Positions 6,002-14,823 are shown, counted from the first letter of the stretch. The stretch is 48,604 nucleotides of DNA from Clostridia bacterium (GCA_017560905.1 JAFZEA010000005.1:1-48604), one strand, 5' to 3'. Program-made: numbers and translations. The notes: a model not told the origin generated them from the sequence alone.

Positions 6002-7717
6002 ATGAATTGCAAAGATGAATGTAAAAGATGGGTTATCAGCCACTCGGTAGATGAAATGACCAAGGCACAGGCCATATTGATGCTGGACGATGAAAACCAG
6101 CTGGAGAGCTGCTTTGGTTCCTCGCTGGCCTTCGGTACAGCGGGCTTGCGCGGTATTATGGGTCCCGGTACCAATCGTATGAATATCAATACCGTCAGCC
6201 GTGCGACCAAGGGCATTGCTAACTATATCGTTTCTCTCGGCAAGGAATATATGGAGCGCGGCGTAGTGATTGCCCATGACAGCCGTAACAACGGCGTGGC
6301 CTATGCCGAAGCCACCGCACTGACACTGTGCGCTATGGGCATTAAGACATATGTGTTCGACGAACTTCGCCCCACGCCTGAGCTGAGCTTTGCGGTGCGC
6401 AAGCTGGGCACCATTATGGGTATCAACATCACCGCTTCTCACAACCCCAAGGAATATAATGGCTACAAGGTCTACTACGAGGACGGCGCACAGATCGCAG
6501 GCGATCTGGCAGAACTGTTGCAAAAGAAAATTGCAGAGGTAGATCCTCTGGATATTGAGCGTATGGATAAAGAAAAAGCCGTAGAGGCAGGTCTGTACAA
6601 CGTCATCGGCGAGGAGATCGACGAGGCGTATCTGGCCGCCGTTATGGCAGAGCAGTTGGATATGAGCGCGCTGAGCGAAGAGGCCAGACAGCTTAAGGTG
6701 GTCTATACTCCGTTCCACGGTACCGGTTACCGTTTGGTGCCTATGATGATGCGCCGCTTGGGCATCAACGTCAGCACCGTTGATGAACAGATGATCCCCG
6801 ACGGCGAATTCCCCACCCTCAAATCGCCCAACCCCGAAGAAAAAGACGGCTTTACACTTGGCATTGCCAAGGCAAAAGAGGTGGGTGCTGACCTGATCAT
6901 CGCCACCGATCCCGATGCTGACCGTGTGGGCGTGGGTTGTCTGGATGACAAGGGAGAGATCACGCTGCTCAGCGGCAATCAGATCGGCGTACTGCTCATC
7001 GACTTTATCGCCAAACAGCTCAAAGCTACCGGCAAACTGCCCGAAAAGCCTGCGGTGGTGACCTCTATCGTTTCCACCCGTATGGCGCAGAAGATTTGTC
7101 AGAAGTTGGGACTGCACTACGTTGAGTGTCTGACCGGCTTTAAATATATCGGTGAGAATATCGCTGAGTTTGAAAAAACGGGCGAATATACCTTTATGCT
7201 TGGCTTTGAGGAAAGCTACGGTTACCTTAAGGGCACCTATGCCCGTGATAAGGACAGCGTGGTGGCCACTATGCTGATCGCCCAGATGGCGATGTATTAC
7301 AAAGACAAGGGTATGACGTTGCCTCAGGGTCTTGCTGCACTGTATGAGGAGTACGGCTACTATCAGGAGCAGATCGTATCTCTCACCATCGGCGGCACCA
7401 ACCCCACCGAGAATATGAACAAGATTATGAGTTCTCTGCGTGCCGAGCTTCCCACCCAAGTGGGCGGTCGCAAGGCACTGCGTGTGGGCGACTTTATGAG
7501 AGGGGAGTACATCGAGGGGGACAACGTAATTCCCACGGGCCTGCCTAAGAGTGATGTACTGCACTTTACTATGGACGACGGCTGTACCGTCATCGTCCGT
7601 CCCTCCGGCACTGAGCCTAAGGTTAAGCTTTATATTTTGTCCTCCGGCAAAGATGCGCCAGAATGTCAGGCTAAGATTGATATATATAAAAAAGAATTTG
7701 GAGAACTACTGAAGTGA
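6002..7717 (+). CDS. pgcA: Phosphoglucomutase/phosphomannomutase family enzyme
   Basis: A 571-residue alpha-D-phosphohexomutase, most like the Gram-positive PgcA group that interconverts glucose-1-phosphate and glucose-6-phosphate for cell-wall and glycolipid precursors. All four family signatures are present: the phosphoserine loop TASHNP with Ser146, the metal loop DPDADR at 303-308, the sugar-binding loop GFEESYGY at 401-408 and the phosphate loop RPSGTEPK near residue 545. GTAGLRG at 45-51 is the N-terminal signature. The start has AAGGAGG upstream. The next gene overlaps by 4 nt. Specificity (gluco versus manno) cannot be settled from sequence alone, so the symbol is tentative. Confidence 0.9.
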   Translation: MNCKDECKRWVISHSVDEMTKAQAILMLDDENQLESCFGSSLAFGTAGLRGIMGPGTNRMNINTVSRATKGIANYIVSLGKEYMERGVVIAHDSRNNGVAYAEATALTLCAMGIKTYVFDELRPTPELSFAVRKLGTIMGINITASHNPKEYNGYKVYYEDGAQIAGDLAELLQKKIAEVDPLDIERMDKEKAVEAGLYNVIGEEIDEAYLAAVMAEQLDMSALSEEARQLKVVYTPFHGTGYRLVPMMMRRLGINVSTVDEQMIPDGEFPTLKSPNPEEKDGFTLGIAKAKEVGADLIIATDPDADRVGVGCLDDKGEITLLSGNQIGVLLIDFIAKQLKATGKLPEKPAVVTSIVSTRMAQKICQKLGLHYVECLTGFKYIGENIAEFEKTGEYTFMLGFEESYGYLKGTYARDKDSVVATMLIAQMAMYYKDKGMTLPQGLAALYEEYGYYQEQIVSLTIGGTNPTENMNKIMSSLRAELPTQVGGRKALRVGDFMRGEYIEGDNVIPTGLPKSDVLHFTMDDGCTVIVRPSGTEPKVKLYILSSGKDAPECQAKIDIYKKEFGELLK

Positions 7718-8004
7718 TAAGACATATTGTAATGTTTAAATTCAAAGAGGAAAACAAGGCAGAAAACGTAGCTCATACCAAGGCAATGCTGGATGCACTG
7801 CCTGCCAAGATTCCGCAGATCCTGTCTTCCCAGACCTATACCGATTGCGCTGTCAAGGCAGATAATTTTGATCTCATTCTTATTTCCGATTTTGCCTCTC
7901 ACGAGGATCTGGAAGCCTATATCGTTCATCCCGATCACAAGGCGGTGGGTGCTTTTATGACCCCCGTCAGAGAGAGCAGAGCTTGCGTGGATATCGAACT
8001 TTAA
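7714..8004 (+). CDS. Dabb-domain (stress-responsive alpha/beta barrel) protein
   Basis: A 96-residue single-domain protein beginning MIRHIVMFKFKEE, the typical start of the Dabb dimeric alpha/beta-barrel family, with the conserved segment HEDLEAYIVHPDHKAV. Its GTG overlaps the mutase stop (GTGA), so translation is coupled. Members occur in many bacteria without a settled function; a few are enzymes or stress proteins. The operon suggests a link to sugar-phosphate metabolism, but this is only inference. Confidence 0.88.
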   Translation: MIRHIVMFKFKEENKAENVAHTKAMLDALPAKIPQILSSQTYTDCAVKADNFDLILISDFASHEDLEAYIVHPDHKAVGAFMTPVRESRACVDIEL

Positions 8005-8028
8005 AAACAGAAAACGAGGTAAAAACTC

Positions 8029-8922
8029 ATGACACTGGTAATTATGGCAGCGGGAATGGGCAGCCGATATGGCGGCCTTAAGCAGATTGATCCCATTGGT
8101 CCGCACGGCGAATTTATTATAGATTATTCTATTTACGATGCCGTGCAGGCAGGTTTTGATAAGGTTGTATTTATCATCAAAGAGGAAAATCTGGAACTGT
8201 TTCGTGAAACCGTCGGTAAGCGAGTGGAAAATAAGGTTAAGGTAGAATACGCTTTTCAGTCTGTTTCCGACTTGCCCGAAGGCTTTAGCTTCCCCGAGGG
8301 TCGCACCAAGCCGCTCGGTACGGGTCACGCCGTATGGTGCGCTAGAAAAGCGGTCGAAGATAACTTCGCGGTCATCAATTCCGATGACTTTTACGGCAGA
8401 GATGCCTTTGTGCAAGTGGCAAAGTTTCTCAGAAATGCCGAGCGTGGCAACTTCTGTATGGCGGGTTACATTCTTAAAAATACCGTCACCGAAAACGGTT
8501 ACGTCAGCCGAGGCGTTTGTCTGACTGAGGGCGACAAGTTGACGCAGGTTGTGGAACGCACGCACATTGAGCAAACGGAAGATGGTATTGCCTATCTTGA
8601 AAAGAACGTGTGGACCGCACTGCCCGAATACAGTCTGGTCAGCATGAACTGCTGGGGCTTTACTCCCACGATTTTTGATTCGCTGGAGAAGGGACTTAAA
8701 AAATTCCTGCAAGATGAACTGCCGCAGAACCCCGAAAAAGCAGAGTTTTTCCTGCCGTTTTTGGTGCAGGATGAGATCGATGCAGGCAACTGTACGGTAG
8801 ACGTACTGGAAACCACGGCCAAGTGGTACGGCGTCACCTACGCCGCTGACCGCCCCGTGATGGCAGACTTTTTAAAGCAAGCCACCGAGGAGGGCATTTA
8901 TCCGTCGGGATTATTTGAATAA
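8029..8922 (+). CDS. Sugar nucleotidyltransferase family protein
   Basis: A 297-residue protein with an N-terminal nucleotide-binding motif AAGMGSRYGGLKQ (residues 7-19), typical of NTP-transferases that join a sugar or alcohol phosphate to a nucleotide. NSDDFYGRDA (about residues 120-129) is the expected metal-binding Asp region and PLGTGHAVW (about residues 97-105) is a substrate-loop motif seen in glucose-1-phosphate uridylyltransferases. It follows the mutase and Dabb genes in one operon, so a role in making an activated sugar from hexose-1-phosphate is likely. The exact substrate is not identifiable. An AACGAGGTAAAAACTC-type site precedes the ATG. Confidence 0.85.
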   Translation: MTLVIMAAGMGSRYGGLKQIDPIGPHGEFIIDYSIYDAVQAGFDKVVFIIKEENLELFRETVGKRVENKVKVEYAFQSVSDLPEGFSFPEGRTKPLGTGHAVWCARKAVEDNFAVINSDDFYGRDAFVQVAKFLRNAERGNFCMAGYILKNTVTENGYVSRGVCLTEGDKLTQVVERTHIEQTEDGIAYLEKNVWTALPEYSLVSMNCWGFTPTIFDSLEKGLKKFLQDELPQNPEKAEFFLPFLVQDEIDAGNCTVDVLETTAKWYGVTYAADRPVMADFLKQATEEGIYPSGLFE

Positions 8923-8926
8923 TTTT

Positions 8927-8952
8927 AAAAAAGGGGTCAGACCCCTTTTTTA
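8927..8952 (+). terminator. Terminator built on the GGGGTCAGACCCC palindrome
   Basis: A-rich arm plus GGGGTC pairs with GACCCC plus a T-run (AAAAAAGGGGTCAGACCCC followed by seven T), just 5 nt after the nucleotidyltransferase stop. It is a textbook intrinsic terminator and also the first of three copies of this palindrome near mfd. Confidence 0.85.
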
Positions 8953-8966
8953 AATTTAAAATTTGC

Positions 8967-9009
8967 GGACCGCCGGGGACGGACCGCCGGGGACGCCGGT
9001 CCCTACGCG
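8967..9009. repeat. GC-rich tandem repeat (GGACCGCCGGGGAC x2)
   Basis: GGACCGCCGGGGAC occurs twice in direct tandem (8967-8980 and 8981-8994), followed by a degenerate third piece GCCGGTCCC that can pair back with GGGAC...GGC. It is far more GC-rich than its surroundings and looks like a copy of an intergenic palindromic repeat family. Confidence 0.6.
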
Positions 9010-9087
9010 GCGATGCAAACACTTAAATTTTTTTATTTATTATTTTTCTGTGGCGCAATGACTTTTTGGCACCGGGAGGTGATCTTT

Positions 9088-12000
9088 TTGTCTGATATTC
9101 TTCTGTCCTCGCTGGTCGGACTTGATAGTGTTGGTCGACTGTGCGAGAGTAAGCGCGCGGCACCTTACCCTTCTGTACTGCACGGGCTGCCCTTGTCGGT
9201 GCAGGGACTGATTGGCGCCGCCATTGCACATCAACTGAATCAAACGGCGATATTTGTAGCACCCGGAGAGGGGGAGGCGGAAAAGATCGCCGATTCTTTG
9301 CGTGGTGTATTTTCTGAAAATGAGGTGGCGGTACTGCCTGCCAAAGATCTGGTGTTTGATGCGATGGATGCGGCCGCCGCCGATGCCGCTTTTGCAAGGC
9401 TCAGGGTTCTGGGCGGATGCCTCAGCGGCGAGATTCGTATGGTGGTGACCACCGCTGACGGTTACGCCACACTCTGCCCCGATCCGCAAGAGCTGCTAAG
9501 GCAAAAGAGTTCTTTTCGTGTGGGCCAAACGGTCGAGATGGGCGATCTGATCGCCTTTTTGGAGGACAACGGCTACAACCGACAGGATATGGTAGAGGGT
9601 GCAGGCAGTTATGCGGTGCGTGGTTCTATCGTGGATGTTTATCCGCCGGAACAACCCTCGCCCATTCGAATTGATTTTTTTGACAACGAGATCGACGGCA
9701 TTGGCCGTTTTGACGTGGTCAGCCAGAGAAGAAGCGAACAGCTGCAGGAAGTTTCAATCGGTGCGGCAGGAGCCAACTTTGACAGACACCGTCGGGACAA
9801 GGCGCTGGCCGAAATGATAGAAAAAAGACTCGCCCACATCAAAGACCCGATGGCCAAAGAAAAGGCTGAAAAAGATGTGGATATGCTGCGCAGCGGTCTT
9901 GGCATCAGCGGCCGCGATCGCTATCTGCCGATGGAAATGGGCGAGCATCGAATTACCGACTTTTTGCCGCAGAGCTTGCTGTTTGTATGTGAGTGGGGCG
10001 GTATGCGGGAGCGCTTTGAATTTTTGAAGTGGCAGTTTGAGGAAGACAGCAAGCGTATGGTCGAACAGCGGCTGCCCTTTTTCCCGAAAGAGAGATATTA
10101 TTTTTCTTTTGAAGATTTCGTGCAGATCATCGGCGAGCAAAAGGCAATCTTTCTGAGCCAGTTGCCGCTGTCGGGATATTTCGGTAAACTGTCCTTTCTG
10201 GAAGAAATTTCTGTGCGACAGGATGCCGTCGCCCGTAACGATCACGATATGATGCGTGAGGAGATCGCTCAGGCACTCAAGGATCGCAGTGTCTTTTTCT
10301 GTACCGGAGGCGGTGACAGCGCCGCCAAGATGATGAATTTTCTGGAACTGCCCTTTGGCACACAGGTGCAAAAGGGGACGGTTTGTCTGGTACCTGATTC
10401 GCTGATGCTGGACTGTGAGATCGGTCATCAGATATTATTGTTGGGAGATAAGGTGCTCAAAAAGAGCGCTCCCCGCCGTGTGCGCCACCGCTTGGGCGAA
10501 AAGATACGCTCTTTTGCGGATATTGCACCGGGTGATCTGGTGGTGCACGTGCATCACGGTATCGGCGTGTATCGTGGTATCCGACAGGTGGATAACCACG
10601 GCGTGGTCAAGGATTACCTGACCATTGGTTACGATAAGGGGGATACCCTTTACGTCCCCACCAATCAGCTGGATCTCATTGCCAAATATATGGGGACCGC
10701 CGAGGACACCAAGGTCAAGCTTTCCCGTCTGGGCTCGGGCGCGTGGGAAAAGACCAAGGCCAAGGCGCGCAATCAGACCAAGATTCTTGCCAAAGAACTC
10801 ATTGAACTGTATGCCCGTCGACAAAAGGCACCGGGCTTTGCTTTTTCAAAGGACAGTGATTGGCAACGGCAGTTTGAGGACAACTTTGCCTATGCCGAAA
10901 CCGATGACCAGATTCGCTGTATTGATGAAATCAAGGCGGATATGGAAAAGCCCTGCCCGATGGATCGCTTGCTTTGCGGTGACGTGGGCTTTGGTAAAAC
11001 TGAGGTGGCACTTCGCGCTATCTTTAAAGCCGTCAACGATTCTAAGCAAGCGGCGGTGCTGGTACCCACCACCATTTTGTCCGAGCAACATCTTAAAACC
11101 ATCGCTGCCCGTCTGCGGGGCTTTCCCATTAAAGTGCAGGTGATCAACCGCTTTAAAAAAACGAAACAACAGCAGGAAATCCTGCGACAACTTCGGCGAG
11201 GCGAGATCGATATTATTGTGGGCACGCACCGCTTGCTTCAAAAAGACGTGGTCTTTAAAGATCTGGGACTGCTGGTGGTGGACGAGGAGCAACGATTCGG
11301 CGTTAAGCACAAGGAAGCCATCAAGCAAATGTCCATCGGCGTGGACGTGCTGACACTGTCGGCCACACCCATTCCCCGTACCCTTAATATGGCGTTGTCG
11401 GGCATACGGGATATGTCCATTATCGAGGAAGCACCTGCCGACCGCTATCCCGTGGCAACCTATGTGCTGGAATATGACGAGGGTGTGGTGATGGGCGCCA
11501 TTCGCAGAGAAATGCGCCGTCACGGATGCGTGTATTACCTCAAAAACGATATTGAAAGTCTGGATCATATTGCTGCGCACATCAGTGAGGAAATCCCTGC
11601 CGCCCGTGTGGCGGTGGCGCACGGTCAGATGAAGGGCGAGGAACTGGAGAGTATATGGCAGCAGGTGCTGGATAGAGAGATCGACGTACTGCTCTGTACC
11701 ACGATTATTGAAACAGGTGTGGACGTGTCCTTTGCCAACACGCTGATCATTGAGGATGCCGACCATATGGGATTGGCGCAGCTGCACCAGATCCGAGGCC
11801 GTATCGGCAGAAGCAACATTCGTGCCTATGCCTATCTGACCTATCGCATCGGCAAACAGCCCAGTGAGATCGCCACCAAACGCCTGATGACCATTAAGGA
11901 GTTTACCGCATTCGGCTCAGGACTCAAGATCGCCATGCGGGATTTGGAGATTCGAGGCGCAGGAAGTGTGTTGGGCGAGCGGCAGCACGGACACCTCAAT

Positions 12001-12507
12001 ACGGTGGGCTACGATCTGTATATGCGCCTGCTCAGTGAAGCGGTGGCAGAGGAGCAGGGTAGCGAAGTGCCGTCCAAGAGTGACTGTCAGATGGATATTG
12101 CCGTATCTGCCTTTCTGTCGTCTGATTATGTTGAACGGGAGGAATCCCGTATCGATCTTTATAAAAAGATCGCCGCTATCGAAAATCGTGAGGATCTGGC
12201 GGATATTACAGATGAGTTGTGTGATCGTTTCGGTGACCCGCCGAAGGAAGCTGTTGATCTTATGCGCATCGCACTGCTGCGTGGCACTGCCCGTGTGTGC
12301 GGTGTCAGCGAGATCAAGCAAAAGGGAACTACGGTGCTGATCTTTTTGGAGAGAGGGGACCCCGAGCGTTTGTTTGCCGCTGTCAATGATTTCAAGGGTA
12401 GACTGCGTTTGTCCAATGCGGCCCGTCCCTATCTCACGCTTTACCTCACCGACGGCGATATCATTGACCAGATGCAGGCGGTTATAGATTATATAGGAAA
12501 AAAATAG
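9088..12507 (+). CDS. mfd: Transcription-repair coupling factor Mfd
   Basis: Mfd removes RNA polymerase stalled at DNA lesions and recruits UvrA. From this start it has 1139 residues, a normal length: an N-terminal UvrB-like module, a CarD-like RNA polymerase interaction domain (VHVHHGIGVYRGI, around nt 10540-10580), a RecG-like helicase with GDVGFGKTEVA (around 10978-11010), DEEQRFGV (around 11281) and SATPIPRTL, and a C-terminal TRCF domain. The frame stays open upstream to 9013, but I chose TTG at 9088 because GGGAGGTGAT (9074-9083) sits just ahead of it, and the upstream 75 nt belong to a repeat-like segment also found near 28770. Confidence 0.95.
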   Translation: MSDILLSSLVGLDSVGRLCESKRAAPYPSVLHGLPLSVQGLIGAAIAHQLNQTAIFVAPGEGEAEKIADSLRGVFSENEVAVLPAKDLVFDAMDAAAADAAFARLRVLGGCLSGEIRMVVTTADGYATLCPDPQELLRQKSSFRVGQTVEMGDLIAFLEDNGYNRQDMVEGAGSYAVRGSIVDVYPPEQPSPIRIDFFDNEIDGIGRFDVVSQRRSEQLQEVSIGAAGANFDRHRRDKALAEMIEKRLAHIKDPMAKEKAEKDVDMLRSGLGISGRDRYLPMEMGEHRITDFLPQSLLFVCEWGGMRERFEFLKWQFEEDSKRMVEQRLPFFPKERYYFSFEDFVQIIGEQKAIFLSQLPLSGYFGKLSFLEEISVRQDAVARNDHDMMREEIAQALKDRSVFFCTGGGDSAAKMMNFLELPFGTQVQKGTVCLVPDSLMLDCEIGHQILLLGDKVLKKSAPRRVRHRLGEKIRSFADIAPGDLVVHVHHGIGVYRGIRQVDNHGVVKDYLTIGYDKGDTLYVPTNQLDLIAKYMGTAEDTKVKLSRLGSGAWEKTKAKARNQTKILAKELIELYARRQKAPGFAFSKDSDWQRQFEDNFAYAETDDQIRCIDEIKADMEKPCPMDRLLCGDVGFGKTEVALRAIFKAVNDSKQAAVLVPTTILSEQHLKTIAARLRGFPIKVQVINRFKKTKQQQEILRQLRRGEIDIIVGTHRLLQKDVVFKDLGLLVVDEEQRFGVKHKEAIKQMSIGVDVLTLSATPIPRTLNMALSGIRDMSIIEEAPADRYPVATYVLEYDEGVVMGAIRREMRRHGCVYYLKNDIESLDHIAAHISEEIPAARVAVAHGQMKGEELESIWQQVLDREIDVLLCTTIIETGVDVSFANTLIIEDADHMGLAQLHQIRGRIGRSNIRAYAYLTYRIGKQPSEIATKRLMTIKEFTAFGSGLKIAMRDLEIRGAGSVLGERQHGHLNTVGYDLYMRLLSEAVAEEQGSEVPSKSDCQMDIAVSAFLSSDYVEREESRIDLYKKIAAIENREDLADITDELCDRFGDPPKEAVDLMRIALLRGTARVCGVSEIKQKGTTVLIFLERGDPERLFAAVNDFKGRLRLSNAARPYLTLYLTDGDIIDQMQAVIDYIGKK

Positions 12508-12519
12508 AATTTTTTCTTT

Positions 12520-12562
12520 AAATTTAACTTTTGGGGTCAGACCCCAAAAGTTAAATTTTTTA
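12520..12562 (+). terminator. Long palindromic terminator of mfd
   Basis: A 19-bp perfect inverted repeat, AAATTTAACTTTTGGGGTC (12520-12538) with its complement (12540-12558), is followed by more T. It begins 13 nt after the mfd stop and centres on GGGGTCAGACCCC, the second copy of that palindrome. Confidence 0.85.
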
Positions 12563-12566
12563 ATCT

Positions 12567-12586
12567 TAGGGGTCAGACCCCCTTTC
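12567..12586. repeat. Third GGGGTCAGACCCC palindrome
   Basis: AGGGGTCAGACCCCCTTTCTT lies 10 nt after the mfd terminator and repeats its core palindrome. It could act as a back-up terminator, as T residues follow. The region from here to 12725 is otherwise AT-rich and without a gene. Confidence 0.6.
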
Positions 12587-12725
12587 TTAAATTCTCCCCT
12601 CTAAAGAAGGGAGCCTATTTGAACTCTATATATTGTATAAGATCATACAAAAACCACCATCTGTATTGCACAAAAATCGATCAAAAATTTCGTTAAAAAT
12701 AAACAATAAATATTTCAAAAAAATG

Positions 12726-12754
12726 TTGACAAAGCAGGTCTTTTATAGTATTAT
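12726..12754 (+). promoter_or_regulatory. Main promoter of the S10-spc-alpha operon
   Basis: A perfect -35 box TTGACA (12726-12731) and -10 box TATTAT (12749-12754) with 17-nt spacing. The 60 nt upstream are A/T-tract rich, which fits an UP element for a strong growth-related promoter. The start site should be near 12761, leaving a leader of about 385 nt before rpsJ. Confidence 0.88.
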
Positions 12755-12760
12755 TATAAG

Positions 12761-13130
12761 GCATGAGTTTGGGCTGCGTTGAAGCAGGAGGTGGCTGTCC
12801 ACCCCGCAAACCATTGGGTTGCAACGGTTTGGGGCTATGAGGCAGGGAATTTCTGCGGAGTATGTCCGATTGTGACAATGGGGGCGAAGAGTTGTGTTTC
12901 GCTCTGTCGTCACCGCAAAGTCGCACCGCTGCGGCGGTAGAAATCGGGCGAAAACGAAAAAGTCTTACTGAGTGCCGAGAACTGTCGGGCGTGCTCGATA
13001 AGCTCACAAAAAGCTCTCTTGACCCGGATATTTATCCGGCTTTTTATTCGGAGGGGTGTGAAACACCCGGCCGAGTGTGAAGAAAATTTTCGTCCCATCG
13101 TTATCCCTCACACCGTGCGTAATTAAATAA
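12761..13130 (+). promoter_or_regulatory. Long structured leader of the ribosomal superoperon
   Basis: About 370 nt of GC-rich, non-coding leader with several visible hairpins: GGTGG/CCACC near 12790, GCAAACC paired with GGTTTG near 12807-12833, and CCGGAT/ATCCGG at 13024-13039 followed by CTTTTTATT, which looks like an intrinsic terminator and so a possible attenuator. GGGTGTGAAACACCC follows at about 13053-13068, then GAGTGTGA that can pair with TCACAC near 13110. In other bacteria S10 operons are controlled by L4 or another ribosomal protein binding the leader; whether that applies here is inference. Confidence 0.6.
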
Positions 13131-13145
13131 GGAGGAAAAAACGAG

Positions 13146-13457
13146 ATGCAACAGAGAAACAAAATCAGAATCAGAATCAAGGGCTATGAGGCCGGTCTGG
13201 TAGATCAGGCTGCCGCTAAGATTCTTGACACTGCCAAGAGAACCGGTGCTACCGTAAGCGGTCCCATCCCGCTGCCCACCGACAAAGAGATCATCACCAT
13301 TCTGCGTGCTGTCCATAAGTATAAAGATTCTCGAGAGCAGTTCGAAAGAAGAACTCATAAGCGCCTGATCGACATTCTCAAGCCTACTGCCAAGACTGCA
13401 GAAGCTATCGGTAACCTCGAGCTTCCCGCCGGCGTAGACATCGAGATCAAGCTGTAA
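13146..13457 (+). CDS. rpsJ: Ribosomal protein S10 (uS10)
   Basis: Small-subunit protein of 103 residues; also known in other bacteria as a NusB partner in antitermination. It has the conserved [13 protein letters not shown] start and the THKRLIDI motif on its rRNA-binding loop. AAGGAGG lies 7-13 nt before the ATG. It is the first gene after the long leader, as in the classic S10 operon. Confidence 0.97.
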   Translation: MQQRNKIRIRIKGYEAGLVDQAAAKILDTAKRTGATVSGPIPLPTDKEIITILRAVHKYKDSREQFERRTHKRLIDILKPTAKTAEAIGNLELPAGVDIEIKL

Positions 13458-13552
13458 GTCAGCACTACTAAATCAGTCAATACCTTTTGCGGGAAGGTCC
13501 CGCGAAATAGGCAAGTTGAGTTACTCAACCAATACCAAAGGAGGAAACGTAA
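13458..13552 (+). promoter_or_regulatory. Hairpin-containing rpsJ-rplC spacer
   Basis: This 95-nt gap is unusually long for this operon. It holds GCGGGA-AGG-TCCCGC (about 13489-13503) and GTTGAGTTACTCAAC (about 13515-13529), with AATACC occurring on both sides. A U-tract is absent, so it is not an evident terminator. It may affect rplC translation or mRNA processing; I see no reading frame in it. Confidence 0.4.
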
Positions 13553-14188
13553 ATGAAAAAAGGTATTATCGGTAAGAAGATCGGTATGACCCAGGTTTTT
13601 GACGATCAGGGTCGAGTTATTCCGGTCACTGTCATCCAGGCCGGTCCCTGTGTGGTAGTTCAGAAGAAGACCGAAGAGAAAGACGGCTACAACAGTGTTC
13701 AGCTGGGCTATGGCGATGCTAAAGAAAAGCACACCACCAAGCCTCTGCAGGGTCACTTCAAGGCCGCAGGTGTAGAACTGAAGAAAGTTCTCAGAGAGTT
13801 CCGCTTGGAGAACGAGAGCGAGCTCAACGTAGGTGACATCGTTGATGTTGATACTTTCGCCGCAGGCGACAGCGTAGACGTCACCGGTACCTCTAAGGGT
13901 AAAGGCTATGCCGGTACCATTAAGAGATACGGCGGTCACCGCACTCCCATGACCCACGGCGGCGGCCCTGTTCATCGCCATGCCGGTTCTATGGGCGCTT
14001 GTTCTTCTCCCTCCAGAATCTACAAGGGCAAGAAGATGCCCGGTCACATGGGCGCTGTCCGTGTTACCGTTCAGAATCTGGATGTTGTGAAGGTCGACAC
14101 TGAGAATCATCTGCTCGTTATTAAGGGTGCCATCCCCGGTCCTAAGGGAAGCGTTGTCACCGTTAAGAACACAGTAAAAGTTGGATAA
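13553..14188 (+). CDS. rplC: Ribosomal protein L3 (uL3)
   Basis: Large-subunit protein of 211 residues placed near the peptidyl-transferase centre. It begins MKKGIIGKKIGMTQVF, the standard L3 start, and contains the long extension with THGGGPVHRHAGSMG that carries the Gln/Asn-methylated loop region in other bacteria. AAGGAGG precedes the ATG. rplD follows after 14 nt. Confidence 0.97.
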   Translation: MKKGIIGKKIGMTQVFDDQGRVIPVTVIQAGPCVVVQKKTEEKDGYNSVQLGYGDAKEKHTTKPLQGHFKAAGVELKKVLREFRLENESELNVGDIVDVDTFAAGDSVDVTGTSKGKGYAGTIKRYGGHRTPMTHGGGPVHRHAGSMGACSSPSRIYKGKKMPGHMGAVRVTVQNLDVVKVDTENHLLVIKGAIPGPKGSVVTVKNTVKVG

Positions 14189-14202
14189 GGAGGTAAAGAG
14201 CA

Positions 14203-14823
14203 ATGGCTGAAATTAAAGTACGCAATATGTCCGGTGCTGAGGTATCGGATCTGACTTTGTCCGATGCAGTATTTGCTGTAGAGGTCAATGAAGCTGCTCT
14301 GCATATGGCTGTCGTGAATTACCTCGCAGCACAGCGCCAGGGCACACAGAGTGCTCTGACCAGAGCCGAAGTTTCCGGCGGCGGCATCAAGCCCTGGAGA
14401 CAGAAGGGTACAGGTCGCGCAAGACAGGGTTCCATCCGTGCTCCCCAGTGGACACACGGCGGTATCGTGTTCGCTCCCAAGCCCAGAGATTATCGCTTCC
14501 ATATGAACCGCAAGGTTAAGAAGCTGGCTGTTAAGTCCGCTCTGTCCGCCAAGCTCGCCGAGGGCAAGCTGATCGTGCTGGACGCTCTGACCATGGAAGA
14601 ATACAAGACCAAGACAGTTGTCACCATGATGAACGCTCTTGAGATCAGCAACGCTTTGTTTGTAAGCGCTGAGGTCAACAAGTTCTTTGTTAAGAGCGCT
14701 GCCAACATCCCCGGTGTAAAGACTGCTCCTGTTTGCAGCATGAATGTCTACGACGTACTCAAGGCTGATACCTTGGTGCTGACCGTTGATGCTGTTAAAA
14801 AGCTCGAGGAGGTTTATGCATAA
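14203..14823 (+). CDS. rplD: Ribosomal protein L4 (uL4)
   Basis: A 206-residue large-subunit protein that helps form the exit-tunnel constriction; in some bacteria it also represses its own operon. The tunnel-loop motif KPWRQKGTGRARQGSIRAP is intact (around residues 64-82). AAGGAGG precedes the ATG. The stop codon overlaps the rplW start by one base (TAATG), so translation is coupled. Confidence 0.97.
   Translation: MAEIKVRNMSGAEVSDLTLSDAVFAVEVNEAALHMAVVNYLAAQRQGTQSALTRAEVSGGGIKPWRQKGTGRARQGSIRAPQWTHGGIVFAPKPRDYRFHMNRKVKKLAVKSALSAKLAEGKLIVLDALTMEEYKTKTVVTMMNALEISNALFVSAEVNKFFVKSAANIPGVKTAPVCSMNVYDVLKADTLVLTVDAVKKLEEVYA

Noticed and set aside
9013-9087. Upstream extension of mfd from 9013
   Set aside because: No ribosome binding site, hydrophobic residues unlike Mfd N-termini, and the DNA is repeat-like. 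The strong GGGAGGTGAT site favours TTG at 9088.
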